Below, piece after piece: positions 18,201 through 26,014 of a DNA stretch of 64,000 nt; position 1 is the first letter of the stretch, and the number at the start of each line of letters is the position of its first letter. The notes beneath the pieces were generated by a model, which was given only the letters and a program-made list of their open reading frames with translations, had not been told where the DNA came from and did not search any database. This DNA is from Viridibacterium sediminicola (GTDB lineage: Bacteria > Pseudomonadota > Gammaproteobacteria > Burkholderiales > Rhodocyclaceae): the NCBI RefSeq assembly GCF_039631295.1, contig NZ_JBDIVE010000010.1:1-64000 (forward strand), written 5' to 3'. Both the position numbers and the translations under genes were made by a program.

Positions 18201-21034
18201 GCGGCGGCGAGATTCTCGTTGAAGGCGCGGTTGAAGATGTGATCGCCTGTGCGCGTTCGCATACCGGGCGCGCGCTGGCGGAATATCACTTGGGCGTCGG
18301 GAGTCGGGACTCGGGAGTCGAGGCGCTGCGCGCCGCCGAGCCCGCAGCGATTTACCGATTCCCGACTTCCCACTCCCCACTCCCGCAAAAAAACACCATC
18401 ACCATCACCCACGCTCGCGAGCACAATCTCAAGAACGTCTCGCTGGCGATTCAGCACAACAAGTTCACCGTGGTGACCGGCGTGTCCGGCTCAGGCAAGT
18501 CGACGCTGGCTTTCGACATCTTGTTCGCCGAAGGCCAGCGCCGTTATCTCGAATCGCTCAATGCCTACGCGCGCCAGTTCGTGCAGCCGGCGAGCAAGCC
18601 GGATGTCGACGCGATCCACGGCATTCCGCCGACCGTTGCCATCGAGCAGCGCACCAGTCGCGGTGGGCGCAAGAGCACGGTGGGCACGCTCACCGAGGTC
18701 CATCACTTCCTGCGCCTGATGTTCGTGAAGCTCGGCACGCAATACTGCCCGGACTGCAACTGCGCCATCGAGCCGCAGACGCAGGACGCCATTGCCGCGC
18801 GCATTCTGCGCGACTACCGTGGCCAGCGCATCGGCCTGCTGGCGCCGCTGGTGGTCAATCGCAAGGGCCTCTACACCGATCTGGCCAAGTGGGCGAAGAA
18901 CAAGGGTTACACGCATCTGCGCGTCGATGGCGAATTCCTGCCGGTCGCACCCTGGCCGCGCCTGGATCGCTTCAAGGAGCACAATATCGAGCTGCCGGTA
19001 TGCGATGTGGATGTGCGTGCCGACAATGAGGCCGAGCTGCGTGACAAGCTGGCGGATGTGCTGGCGCTCGGCAAGGGCGTGGTGCGGCTGATCACGCCGG
19101 ATGGAAAAGACGTCGTGTTCTCCATTCTGCGCGCCTGCCCGAGCTGCGGCACCAGCTTCCCCGAGCTCGACCCGCGCCTGTTCTCCTACAACTCCAAGCA
19201 CGGCTGGTGCGAGAGCTGCTGCGGCACCGGCGTCGAGATTCCGAAATGGATGAAGGAGCCGGAAGTCGATGTCGCCGAGATGGAGTTTGCCGGCATCGAA
19301 GAAGACGGCGAGGAAGTCGCCTGCCGCGCCTGCGATGGCTTGCGCCTCAATCCGGTGGCGCTGGCGGTGCGTTATCGCGAGGCGTCGATTGCCGACTACA
19401 GCAAGCGCTCGGTGGCCGATCTGGCACAGTGGATCGCCAGCCTCAAGCTGGCGGGACGCGAGGCCGAGATCGGCCGCGACATCGTCAGCGAGCTGACGCA
19501 CCGCCTCGCTTTCCTGCGTGATGTGGGTCTCGGTTATCTCGCGCTGGATCGCGCCGCGCCGACGTTGTCGGGCGGCGAAGCGCAGCGTATCCGCCTGGCA
19601 TCTCAGTTGGGTAGCAATCTGCGCGGTGTCTGTTACGTGCTCGATGAGCCCTCGATTGGCTTGCACCCGCGCGACAACGGCGTGCTGCTCGACATGCTCA
19701 CCGCCTTGCGCGACAAGGGCAATACGGTGGTGGTCGTCGAGCATGACGAAGACACCATCCTGCGTGCCGACGAAGTGCTGGATTTGGGGCCGGGCGCGGG
19801 GACGCGCGGCGGTCGCCTGATCGCCCAGGGCACGGCGCAGGAGCTGATCGCCTCCGCGGATTCGGTCACCGGCCAATGCCTGCGCGAGCCGATGCAGCAT
19901 CCGCTGCACACGCGCAAGGACGTCACCCAAGCTGATCCGGCGATTGCGCTGCAAGGCGCCAGCCTGCACAACCTGCGCTCGGCGAGTGTGCATGTGCCGC
20001 TGGGGCGCCTCAGCGTGGTGACCGGCGTGTCCGGTTCCGGCAAGTCCACGCTGGCGCGCGATGTTTTGCATGGCGCGCTGAAGAAACTCATCGGCGAAGA
20101 TGCGCAGGCGGCGAAAGCGGCGGGGCGCAAAGCCAAGGCGGTGATGCCGGCGCGTGCCGCCAGCGCAGGCGCGTACAGCTCGATTACAGGTTGGCAGACG
20201 GTTGGTCGCGTACTCGAAGTCGACCAGACGCCGATTGGCAAGACGCCGCGCTCCTGCCCCGCAACCTATGTCGGCTTCTGGGACAACATCCGCAAGCTCT
20301 ACGCCGAGACCGAGGTCGCCAAGCTGCGTGGCTGGACCGCCGCACGCTTCTCCTTCAATACCGGCGATGGCCGCTGCCCGGCCTGCGAAGGTGCAGGCCA
20401 GCAGACCGTGGCGATGAACTTCCTGCCCGATGTGAAGGTGCGCTGCGATGTCTGCGACGGCAAGCGCTTCAATGCCGACACGCTGAGCGCGCTGTGGCGC
20501 GGCAAGTCGATTGCCGATGTGCTGGCGATGGAGGTCGACGAAGCCGTCGAGTTCTTCGCGTCGCACACGGTGGTGGCGCATCCGCTCAAGCTGCTGCAGG
20601 ACGTTGGTCTCGGCTATCTCACTCTGGGCCAGCCCTCACCGACGCTGTCGGGCGGCGAGTCGCAGCGCATCAAGCTGGTCACCGAGCTGGCCAAAGTGAA
20701 GACCGATCCGGCTGCGCGCGCCTCGAAATACAAGAGCCCGCACACGCTCTACGTGCTCGACGAACCGACCGTGGGCCTGCACATGGCCGACGTCACAAAG
20801 CTTATTCACGTGCTGCATCGTCTGGTCGAGGCGGGCAATACGGCCCTGGTCATCGAGCATGATCTGGACGTCATGGCCGAGGCGGACTGGATCATCGACA
20901 TGGGGCCGGAAGGCGGCGATGGCGGCGGTCAGGTGGTGTTCGAAGGCCCGGTGTCGCAGCTGCGCCAGCGCGACACGCATACGGCACGCGCGCTCAATGA
21001 GTTCCTGAAGCGTCACGCGAAACTGGCATCATGA
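15260..21034 (+). CDS. uvrA: Double-length UvrA, tandem fused excinuclease ABC subunit A
   Basis: 1924 aa, about twice the usual 940. Two complete UvrA-like modules are fused: Walker A at residues 33-40 (GPSGSGKS) and three later GVSGSGKST copies (near nt 17360, 18480 and 20030), four ABC signature LSGGE segments, and zinc-finger pairs such as CPTCGG/CPDCDG and CPACEG/CDVCDG. UvrA finds bulky DNA damage and loads UvrB. Three in-frame low-complexity insertions coincide with palindromic DNA repeats: residues about 231-257, 440-456 and 1013-1043. The last lies in the linker between the two modules. The start MNHPYIRIRGARQ is the family start; the frame stays open further upstream without a better start. 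Tandem UvrA fusions are known in betaproteobacteria. Confidence 0.93.
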   Translation: MNHPYIRIRGARQNNLKNIDLDIPTGELVVVTGPSGSGKSSLVFDTLYAEGQRRYVETFSPYARQFLDRMDKPQVDRIEGVPPAIAIDQSNQVRTSRSTVGTMTELADYLKLLFARASTLYCKGCGAEVVRETPETILASLAERCPQHEDPRLAIVAPLAIPENFTAEEMRGHLERQGFTRVAESGKRLLVTVDRFRFGNAETARVAEALESALRLGNGRMEVHLGGELIAAGVGSGESGVTQPSVSTPDSRLPTPQIWKFSADLHCAECDIHYVEPTSAHFSFNSAVGACETCKGFGRVIGIDPGLIVPDESKSLAAGAVKPWQSESYKECQDDLMKMARLRGVATDIAWRDLPAEHRHWVMEGEPEFKSWQRSWPKYWYGVRRFFDWLETKAYKMHIRVLLSRYRAYTDCPACDGARLKTDSLLWRVGTKEAADAALAFSPLPAHSATLPRGGGNGNGLSVTRQRFRPHGVTLPEATLQSLPGLSIHDLMRLPIDRARDFLSQLDIPGSAGDAADLVMGEIRSRMNYLCEVGLGYLTLDRQSRTLSGGEVQRINLTTALGTSLVNTLFVLDEPSIGLHPRDIERINGVMRNLRDAGNSLIVVEHDPAVMLNADRIIDIGPGPGAAGGNVVFNGTPDELRARTDTLTAQYLGGHRQVDAGLVRQRVEAKTPRLKLLGATANNLKNVDLAVPLGRLVCVTGVSGSGKSTLIQDVLWPALKKAKGESTEAPGAFAKLMGEDLIDAVVMVDQSAIGKTTRSNPASYVGAFDVIRKRYAALPEAEQRGYTAGTFSFNSGDGRCPTCGGNGFEHVEMQFLSDVYLRCPDCDGTRYRPEVLELKLQGKSIAEVLELTCADALNFFAGDKELTRAIQPLVDVGLDYLTLGQPVPTLSGGEAQRLKLAGHLAEYAAKSAAKKKAATKGSLFLFDEPTTGLHFGDIEKLLRALRALVDAGNTVLVVEHNLDVMRAADWLIDLGPEGGDGGGEILVEGAVEDVIACARSHTGRALAEYHLGVGSRDSGVEALRAAEPAAIYRFPTSHSPLPQKNTITITHAREHNLKNVSLAIQHNKFTVVTGVSGSGKSTLAFDILFAEGQRRYLESLNAYARQFVQPASKPDVDAIHGIPPTVAIEQRTSRGGRKSTVGTLTEVHHFLRLMFVKLGTQYCPDCNCAIEPQTQDAIAARILRDYRGQRIGLLAPLVVNRKGLYTDLAKWAKNKGYTHLRVDGEFLPVAPWPRLDRFKEHNIELPVCDVDVRADNEAELRDKLADVLALGKGVVRLITPDGKDVVFSILRACPSCGTSFPELDPRLFSYNSKHGWCESCCGTGVEIPKWMKEPEVDVAEMEFAGIEEDGEEVACRACDGLRLNPVALAVRYREASIADYSKRSVADLAQWIASLKLAGREAEIGRDIVSELTHRLAFLRDVGLGYLALDRAAPTLSGGEAQRIRLASQLGSNLRGVCYVLDEPSIGLHPRDNGVLLDMLTALRDKGNTVVVVEHDEDTILRADEVLDLGPGAGTRGGRLIAQGTAQELIASADSVTGQCLREPMQHPLHTRKDVTQADPAIALQGASLHNLRSASVHVPLGRLSVVTGVSGSGKSTLARDVLHGALKKLIGEDAQAAKAAGRKAKAVMPARAASAGAYSSITGWQTVGRVLEVDQTPIGKTPRSCPATYVGFWDNIRKLYAETEVAKLRGWTAARFSFNTGDGRCPACEGAGQQTVAMNFLPDVKVRCDVCDGKRFNADTLSALWRGKSIADVLAMEVDEAVEFFASHTVVAHPLKLLQDVGLGYLTLGQPSPTLSGGESQRIKLVTELAKVKTDPAARASKYKSPHTLYVLDEPTVGLHMADVTKLIHVLHRLVEAGNTALVIEHDLDVMAEADWIIDMGPEGGDGGGQVVFEGPVSQLRQRDTHTARALNEFLKRHAKLAS
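15953..16031. repeat. Palindromic GGGAGTCGGGAGT-type element inserted in uvrA, copy 1
   Basis: Left arm GGGAGTGGGGAGTGGCGAGT near 15955-15975; right arm is a tandem of ACTCCCG units at about 16000-16028. The two arms are imperfect inverted repeats. It is read in frame as a GVGSGESG...PDSRLPTPQ insert. Its arms match copy 2 at 18296-18389 in inverted order. Confidence 0.8.
16579..16635. repeat. G/C-tract palindrome inserted in uvrA
   Basis: CCCTCCCCC (16608-16616) and GGGGGAGGG (16619-16627) pair perfectly around GA. A GGCGC/GCGCC hairpin and a CCCCTCTCCC tract lie just before. It is translated in frame as a Pro/Gly-rich insert between conserved UvrA segments. Confidence 0.65.
18296..18389. 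repeat. Palindromic GGGAGTCGGGAGT-type element in uvrA linker, copy 2
   Basis: The left arm of GGGAGTCGGG units (about 18302-18325) and right arm CTTCCCACTCCCCACTCCCG (about 18366-18385) are imperfect inverted repeats around a GC-rich core. The right arm is the reverse complement of the left arm of copy 1, and the left arm matches the reverse of its right arm, so the two copies lie in opposite orientation. It sits at the junction of the two UvrA modules. Confidence 0.8.
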
Positions 21035-21070
21035 TGCTGTCGCACGACTTCATTCACAGGAGAGCTGGAC

Positions 21071-22159
21071 ATGCATGAGGCACCGCGCATTGCCGACCCG
21101 CTGCGCATTCTGGTCACCGTGGTTCTGGTATCGCTGCTGTTGATCAGCTGCTTCTGGGTGTTGCGACCGTTCCTGCCCGGTGTGCTGTGGGGCGTGATGA
21201 TCGTCGTGTCGAGCTGGCCGCTGATGCTGCGCCTGCAGGCAGCGCTGGGCGGGCGGCGGATTGCGGCCACCGTGCTGATGACGGTTGGCCTGGTGGTGGT
21301 GATCGTGGTGCCCTTGCTGCTGGCGATCTTCACCCTGATCGACAATGGCGGCGAGCTGATCGACTGGGTCAGCAGCCTGCAGCAGGGCGCCCAGGCGCAG
21401 CCGCCGCAGTGGCTGCGCGAGCTGCCCTATGTGGGCGAACGCATTGCCCTCGAATGGCAGCGCCTGCTTGGCGCCGGCGGATTGGGCGCGCGCTTGTCGG
21501 AGCATGGCCGTGAAATCACCGCCTGGATGTTTGCCCAGGCGGGCAGCGTGGGGGCGGTGCTGCTGCATTTCGCCATCACCATGGCCACCACGGTGCTGCT
21601 CTACCTGCGGGGCGAACTCGCTGCATTGTTCATCCGCCGCTTTGCCTTGCGTCTGGCCGGCGAGCGCGCGCATGCCCTGGTCGAGCTGGCAGGGCAGGCG
21701 ATCCGTGCGGTGGCGCTGGGCATCGTGGTGACTGCGCTGTTCCAGTCCCTGCTCGGTGGGTTGGGCCTGTTGCTGACCGGGGTGCCCTTTGTCAGCGTGC
21801 TCACTTCGCTGATGCTGATGTTGTGCGTGGCGCAGATCGGCCCGATGCCAGTGCTGCTGCCGGCGGTGATCTGGCTGTTCTGGCAAGGCGATACCTGGCA
21901 GGGCGTGGTGCTGGCCGTGGTGGCGGTGCTGGCGGTGACGCTGGACGGCGTGCTGCGGCCTATCCTCATCCAGCGCGGTGCACATCTGCCCCTGGTGCTG
22001 ATCCTGATCGGCGTGATCGGCGGCTTGATCGGCTTCGGCCTGGTCGGCCTGTTCCTCGGTCCGGTGATCCTGGCGCTCAGCTATACCCTGATCCACGCCT
22101 GGATCGATGATCAGGTGCCGGCCCGCATCGAGCGCGATGTCATGCCGCCGCCGGTTTGA
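21071..22159 (+). CDS. AI-2E family transporter (PerM-like permease)
   Basis: 362 aa with about 8 membrane segments. The pattern is two N-terminal helices (LVTVVLVSLLLISCFWVLRP and following), a large periplasmic stretch (about 95-155), then C-terminal helices ending LIGFGLVGLFLGPVILALSY, characteristic of the AI-2E/PerM family. CAGGAGAGCT lies upstream of the ATG. Members export signals or exchange ions; the substrate here is unknown. It follows uvrA by 36 nt and may be co-transcribed. Confidence 0.88.
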   Translation: MHEAPRIADPLRILVTVVLVSLLLISCFWVLRPFLPGVLWGVMIVVSSWPLMLRLQAALGGRRIAATVLMTVGLVVVIVVPLLLAIFTLIDNGGELIDWVSSLQQGAQAQPPQWLRELPYVGERIALEWQRLLGAGGLGARLSEHGREITAWMFAQAGSVGAVLLHFAITMATTVLLYLRGELAALFIRRFALRLAGERAHALVELAGQAIRAVALGIVVTALFQSLLGGLGLLLTGVPFVSVLTSLMLMLCVAQIGPMPVLLPAVIWLFWQGDTWQGVVLAVVAVLAVTLDGVLRPILIQRGAHLPLVLILIGVIGGLIGFGLVGLFLGPVILALSYTLIHAWIDDQVPARIERDVMPPPV

Positions 22160-22182
22160 ACTCAGGCCCCGCATTCGTTAGC

Positions 22183-23007
22183 ATGTCGACCCGCTCTCAA
22201 GCTTCTCCCTCTTCCATGCCCAGCACCGCAGCTCACCATTCCCGACTCCACCGGCCCGTGCCGGTGCGTGTGTCGGCAGCTCATGCCCTGCAGTGGCTGG
22301 CCTGCGGCTGGCGCATGTTCGTCGCCCAGCCCGTGCAGTGGCTCCTGATGTCGCTGACGGCATTCGTGGTGATGGCCATCATCTCGATGTTCATCGTGCC
22401 CTTCCTGCCGATTCTCGGGCCGATGGCCGCGCCGGTGATGTTCGTGCTGCTCACCGGCGGCATGCTGCGCGTGGCCGAGCGGCAGGCGGCGGGCGAAACC
22501 CTGCAGTTCCGCCATCTGCTCGAAGGCATGTCGCGCCACACCGCCAATCTGGCCCTGGTCGGCGTGCTGTTCAGTATTCCGCTGGTGCTGCTGCACCTGA
22601 CTATCATGCTGGCGATGGGTGGCGGCCTGCTGGTTGGTGTGCTGGGCGTCGCCCTGGGCAGCGCGCTCAGTGGCGTGCTCAGCTGGCTGGCGACCTTGCT
22701 ATCGACCATTCTGGCCGGCGGCGCCATCGTCCTGGTGCTGTGGCTGCTGCTGATCCTCACCCTGATCTTTTCGCCCGCGCTGATCATGTATCGCGGGCTG
22801 TCACCGCTGGACGCCATGGGTGTCTCGCTGCATGCCAGTGCGCGCAACTTTGGCCCCATCCTGCTGTTCGGTCTGTGCATCTATGCACTGTTTGTGCTGG
22901 CCATGGCGCCGCTGGGTCTGGGCGTGCTGATTTTCATCCCGGTCAGCGTCGGTGCGCTGCGCCAGGCCCACCACGATCTGTTTGCCGAAGCGACGGAGCC
23001 CGCATGA
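22183..23007 (+). CDS. BPSS1780-family membrane protein
   Basis: 274 aa. Starts with a basic/Ser-rich leader, then AAHALQWLACGWRMF and about six hydrophobic segments, matching the BPSS1780 family pattern of a GW-x-x-F motif ahead of the first helix and an RVAERQAAGE loop after the second. Function unknown. The start is uncertain (ATG at 22183 or 22216; no clear ribosome site). Its stop overlaps the next start (ATGA), and the next protein is a likely paralogue, so the two may work as a pair. Confidence 0.75.
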   Translation: MSTRSQASPSSMPSTAAHHSRLHRPVPVRVSAAHALQWLACGWRMFVAQPVQWLLMSLTAFVVMAIISMFIVPFLPILGPMAAPVMFVLLTGGMLRVAERQAAGETLQFRHLLEGMSRHTANLALVGVLFSIPLVLLHLTIMLAMGGGLLVGVLGVALGSALSGVLSWLATLLSTILAGGAIVLVLWLLLILTLIFSPALIMYRGLSPLDAMGVSLHASARNFGPILLFGLCIYALFVLAMAPLGLGVLIFIPVSVGALRQAHHDLFAEATEPA

Positions 23008-23762
23008 GTTTGCAAGCCCGGAAATTACCCGCCGCACGCGGCTTCTATTGGCTCAGCGGCGGTTTCCGTCTGTGGCGCAGCAATCCGCTGGCGCTGTCGA
23101 TGACGACCTTGTTCGGTCTGTCCCTGTCCTTGCTGATCGGCAGCATTCCCTGGCTGGGCTCCCTGATCATCTGCCTGCTGGTGCCCTTCGTCGATGCCAT
23201 CCTGCTGCGTGTCTGTCATGCCCTGACTCAGGGCGGACGCCCCGATCCGCGCACTTGGCGGGCAGCGCTGGAGCGCAATGCGCGCAGCCTGCTGATACTC
23301 GGCCTGGTGATGTTCGTGATGCTCTCGCTCAGTCAGGCTTTGTCCGGCTGGGTCGCCGGTGACGATGTCGAGCGCACGCTCAGCGATGCTGCCAATGCCA
23401 GCGCGCCGATGCCGGCCAATGTGCTGTGGGCGGCGCTGATCTACGTGCTGTGCGCTTCGGTGCTGAGCGTGATCATGTGGATCGCGCCGATGCTCAGCGC
23501 CTATGCCGACGTACCGCCGTTCAAATCCCTGGTCTTCAGCATCATTGCCTGCTGGCGCAACAAGGGCGCTTTCCTGGTCTTTGGTCTGGTGTTGGTGTCC
23601 TTGTCGATTCCGCTGAGCCTGGTCCTGCTGGCCGGGCCGGGTGGTCAGATCCTCGCCAGCGCCCTGGTTTTCGGTCTGCTGATGCCGGTCTGCGCGGCCA
23701 GTAATTATCTGAGCGTCAGCGATATCTTCGGCGCGCTGCCGGGCCTGGTCGATGCCGACTGA
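23004..23762 (+). CDS. BPSS1780-like membrane protein, second copy
   Basis: 252 aa, about six membrane segments, beginning ARGFYWLSGGFRLWRSNPLAL, which parallels the GW-x-x-F motif of the preceding protein. ATGA overlap with the upstream gene and an 11-nt overlap with nadD give a tightly packed operon. Function unknown. Confidence 0.72.
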   Translation: MSLQARKLPAARGFYWLSGGFRLWRSNPLALSMTTLFGLSLSLLIGSIPWLGSLIICLLVPFVDAILLRVCHALTQGGRPDPRTWRAALERNARSLLILGLVMFVMLSLSQALSGWVAGDDVERTLSDAANASAPMPANVLWAALIYVLCASVLSVIMWIAPMLSAYADVPPFKSLVFSIIACWRNKGAFLVFGLVLVSLSIPLSLVLLAGPGGQILASALVFGLLMPVCAASNYLSVSDIFGALPGLVDAD

Positions 23763-24405
23763 GCAGGCGCCGCTGGGCATTCTGGGCGGGACATTCGACC
23801 CGATCCATTACGCCCATCTGCGTCTGGCGCAGGAAGCGGCCGACGCGCTGAGTTTGCCCCGCGTGCGCTTCATTCCTGCTGGCCAGCCCGCGCATCGCGC
23901 CGCGCCGCAAGCGAGCGGCGCCCATCGTCTGGCCATGGTGCAGGCGGCGCTGGCCGGGCTGCCGCAGTTTGAATGCGATGCTGCCGAAGTCAGCAGCACG
24001 GCACCCAGCTATACCGTGCCGACCCTCGAACGCCTGCGTGGCGAGCTCGGCGCGGACCGCCCGCTGGTGCTGATCATGGGCGCGGATGCCTTCCTCGGTC
24101 TGGCCAGCTGGCATCGCTGGCGCGAGCTGTTCGCGCTGGCGCACATCGCGCTGGCCACGCGGCCCGGCTACGTCCTCGCTGAACAGGCCCTGCCGGCCGA
24201 GCTTGCCGCCGAGCTGGCGCAACGGCAATGTTTGCCGGCAGCACTGGCTCAGCAAGCCGCCGGCGGCATTGCCCGCTTCGAGATGACGGCGCTGGATATT
24301 TCGGCCACGGCGGTGCGTGAGCAGATTCGCACGGCACGCAGTCCGCGTTTCTTGGTACCCGAGCCGGTTCTCGACTATATTGAAGCCCATTCCCTCTACC
24401 GATAG
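23752..24405 (+). CDS. nadD: Nicotinate-nucleotide adenylyltransferase NadD
   Basis: 217 aa. Forms nicotinate adenine dinucleotide from NaMN and ATP in NAD synthesis. The nucleotidyltransferase motif GGTFDPIHYAHL is at 12-23, with the histidines of the T/HxGH-type site. The C-terminal DISATAVREQIR corresponds to the ISSTxIR motif. It starts inside the preceding gene and leads the conserved nadD-rsfS-rlmH-maf block. Confidence 0.96.
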   Translation: MPTEQAPLGILGGTFDPIHYAHLRLAQEAADALSLPRVRFIPAGQPAHRAAPQASGAHRLAMVQAALAGLPQFECDAAEVSSTAPSYTVPTLERLRGELGADRPLVLIMGADAFLGLASWHRWRELFALAHIALATRPGYVLAEQALPAELAAELAQRQCLPAALAQQAAGGIARFEMTALDISATAVREQIRTARSPRFLVPEPVLDYIEAHSLYR

Positions 24406-24421
24406 CCAACACCCCCACCGC

Positions 24422-24796
24422 ATGGATATTCGCAAGCTGCAAAAAATCGTTGTTTCCGCACTCGAAGACATCAAAGCTGTCGACATCGAAGTCATCAACG
24501 TCACCAAGCTCACCTCCCTGTTTGATCGCGTCGTCATTGCCAGCGGCAATTCCAATCGCCAGACGCGTGCGCTCGCCAACCACGTTCAGGAAAAGGTCAA
24601 AGAGGCCGGCGGCGAAGTCATCTCGGTCGAAGGCGAGCAGGGCGGCGAATGGGTGCTGGTCGATCTGGGCGATATCGTCGTGCACCTCATGCAGCCGGCT
24701 GTGCGCAGTTATTACAACCTTGAAGAACTCTGGCAGACCACGCCGGCCGCCCGCCGCAAGATGGTCGCTGCCAGCATGAGCCAGGCTGCGGAGTGA
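24422..24796 (+). CDS. rsfS: Ribosomal silencing factor RsfS
   Basis: 124 aa, standard length. It binds ribosomal protein L14 and blocks subunit joining when nutrients are scarce. Conserved segments: VVSALEDIKAVDIEVINVTKL, FDRVVIASGNSNRQTRALAN and GGEWVLVDLGDIVVHLMQPA. Located 16 nt after nadD, its usual neighbour. Confidence 0.96.
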   Translation: MDIRKLQKIVVSALEDIKAVDIEVINVTKLTSLFDRVVIASGNSNRQTRALANHVQEKVKEAGGEVISVEGEQGGEWVLVDLGDIVVHLMQPAVRSYYNLEELWQTTPAARRKMVAASMSQAAE

Positions 24797-24815
24797 TTGC
24801 AGCACAGCTGTCGGC

Positions 24816-25286
24816 ATGAAGCTGCTGATTACCGCCGTCGGCACGCGCATGCCGGCCTGGGTCGAGGCGGGCTTTGCCGAATACGCCAAGCGATTTCCAC
24901 GTGACTGTCCGCTGGAGCTTGTCGAAGTGCGTGCCGAACCGCGCACCACCGGCAAGCTGCCGGCGCAGATGATGGAGCTGGAAGCGGCGCGCCTGCGCCA
25001 GGCGATTCCCGCCCGCGCGCGGATCGTCGTCCTCGATGAGCGTGGTGAAGACCTGAGCAGCAAGCGTCTGGCCGAGCATCTCAAGAAATGGCAGGCCGAG
25101 GGCGATGATGTCGCCTTCGTCATCGGCGGACCGGATGGTCTGGCGCCGGCTTTCAAGGACGCTGCCCATGCGCGCATCCGCCTCTCCAGCTTGACCCTGC
25201 CGCACGCCATGGTGCGGGTGATGCTCGCCGAGGCGCTCTATCGGGCATGGAGCTTGCTGCAAAACCACCCATATCACCGTGAATGA
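24816..25286 (+). CDS. rlmH: 23S rRNA (pseudouridine1915-N3)-methyltransferase RlmH
   Basis: 156 aa, SPOUT-class methyltransferase. FVIGGPDGLAP (about 106-116) and the C-terminal LSSLTLPHAMVRVMLAEALYRAWSL with terminal YHRE are family signatures; the trefoil knot binds SAM. It methylates helix 69 of 23S rRNA. Follows rsfS by 19 nt. Confidence 0.97.
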   Translation: MKLLITAVGTRMPAWVEAGFAEYAKRFPRDCPLELVEVRAEPRTTGKLPAQMMELEAARLRQAIPARARIVVLDERGEDLSSKRLAEHLKKWQAEGDDVAFVIGGPDGLAPAFKDAAHARIRLSSLTLPHAMVRVMLAEALYRAWSLLQNHPYHRE

Positions 25287-25349
25287 TGCGGTGCGCCGGC
25301 GGCACTCTTGCTGCCGGTCTCATGTCTTCGCAGCAAAGGCTTTCCGCAG

Positions 25350-26009
25350 ATGAGCTCATTGCCCAGTCTTCCGCGTATCTATCTGGCTTCGACCAGCCCG
25401 CGTCGGCGCGATTTGCTGCACCAGATCGGTATCGAATTCGACACCCTGTTCTTCCGCTCGCCACCGCGCGACGATGAAGATGTTGCGGAAGACGCGCATC
25501 CGAACGAGCCCCCCGAGGACTACGTGATGCGTGTCGCCATCGCCAAGGCCGAGGGCGCACAGCGCCGCATCGTCTGGCGCAAGCTGCGCCGCCAGGCGGT
25601 GCTGGCCGCCGATACCACGCTGGATCTGGATGGCGAGATCATCGGCAAGCCGGAAGATGCTGAGGACGCCGCGCGTATCCTGCGCCGCCTCTCAGGCCGT
25701 GAACACCGCGTGCTTACAGCTGTCGTGCTGGCCGATGACAAGCTGTTCCTGCAGCGCCTGTCGATCAGCACGGTGCGCATGCGCGAGATCCGCGAGGACG
25801 AGATTGCCCACTACGTCGACAGTGGTGAGCCCTTCGGCAAAGCGGGCGCCTACGGCATTCAGGGGCGCGCGGCGGCCTTCATCGCCGAGATCAAGGGTTC
25901 CTACTCGGGCATCATGGGGTTGCCGCTCTACGAGACAGTCGAGCTGCTGCACGAGCTGGCGGCCTCGCAGGCCGGGAATTCCTATGCCGCGCTGCGCACG
26001 GCGGGCTGA
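25350..26009 (+). CDS. maf: Maf-type nucleotide pyrophosphatase
   Basis: 219 aa. LASTSPRRRDLL (N-terminal S-x-S-P-R-R motif), AADTTLDLDGEIIGKP and SGEPFGKAGAYGIQGRAA are Maf/HAM1-superfamily motifs for hydrolysis of dTTP/UTP or modified nucleotides. The ATG at 25350 (MSSLPSLPRIYLAST) fits the family start. Last gene of the nadD block; the usual downstream rng gene is not here, because a convergent VanZ-like gene follows. Confidence 0.93.
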   Translation: MSSLPSLPRIYLASTSPRRRDLLHQIGIEFDTLFFRSPPRDDEDVAEDAHPNEPPEDYVMRVAIAKAEGAQRRIVWRKLRRQAVLAADTTLDLDGEIIGKPEDAEDAARILRRLSGREHRVLTAVVLADDKLFLQRLSISTVRMREIREDEIAHYVDSGEPFGKAGAYGIQGRAAAFIAEIKGSYSGIMGLPLYETVELLHELAASQAGNSYAALRTAG

Positions 26010-26014
26010 AGCGT

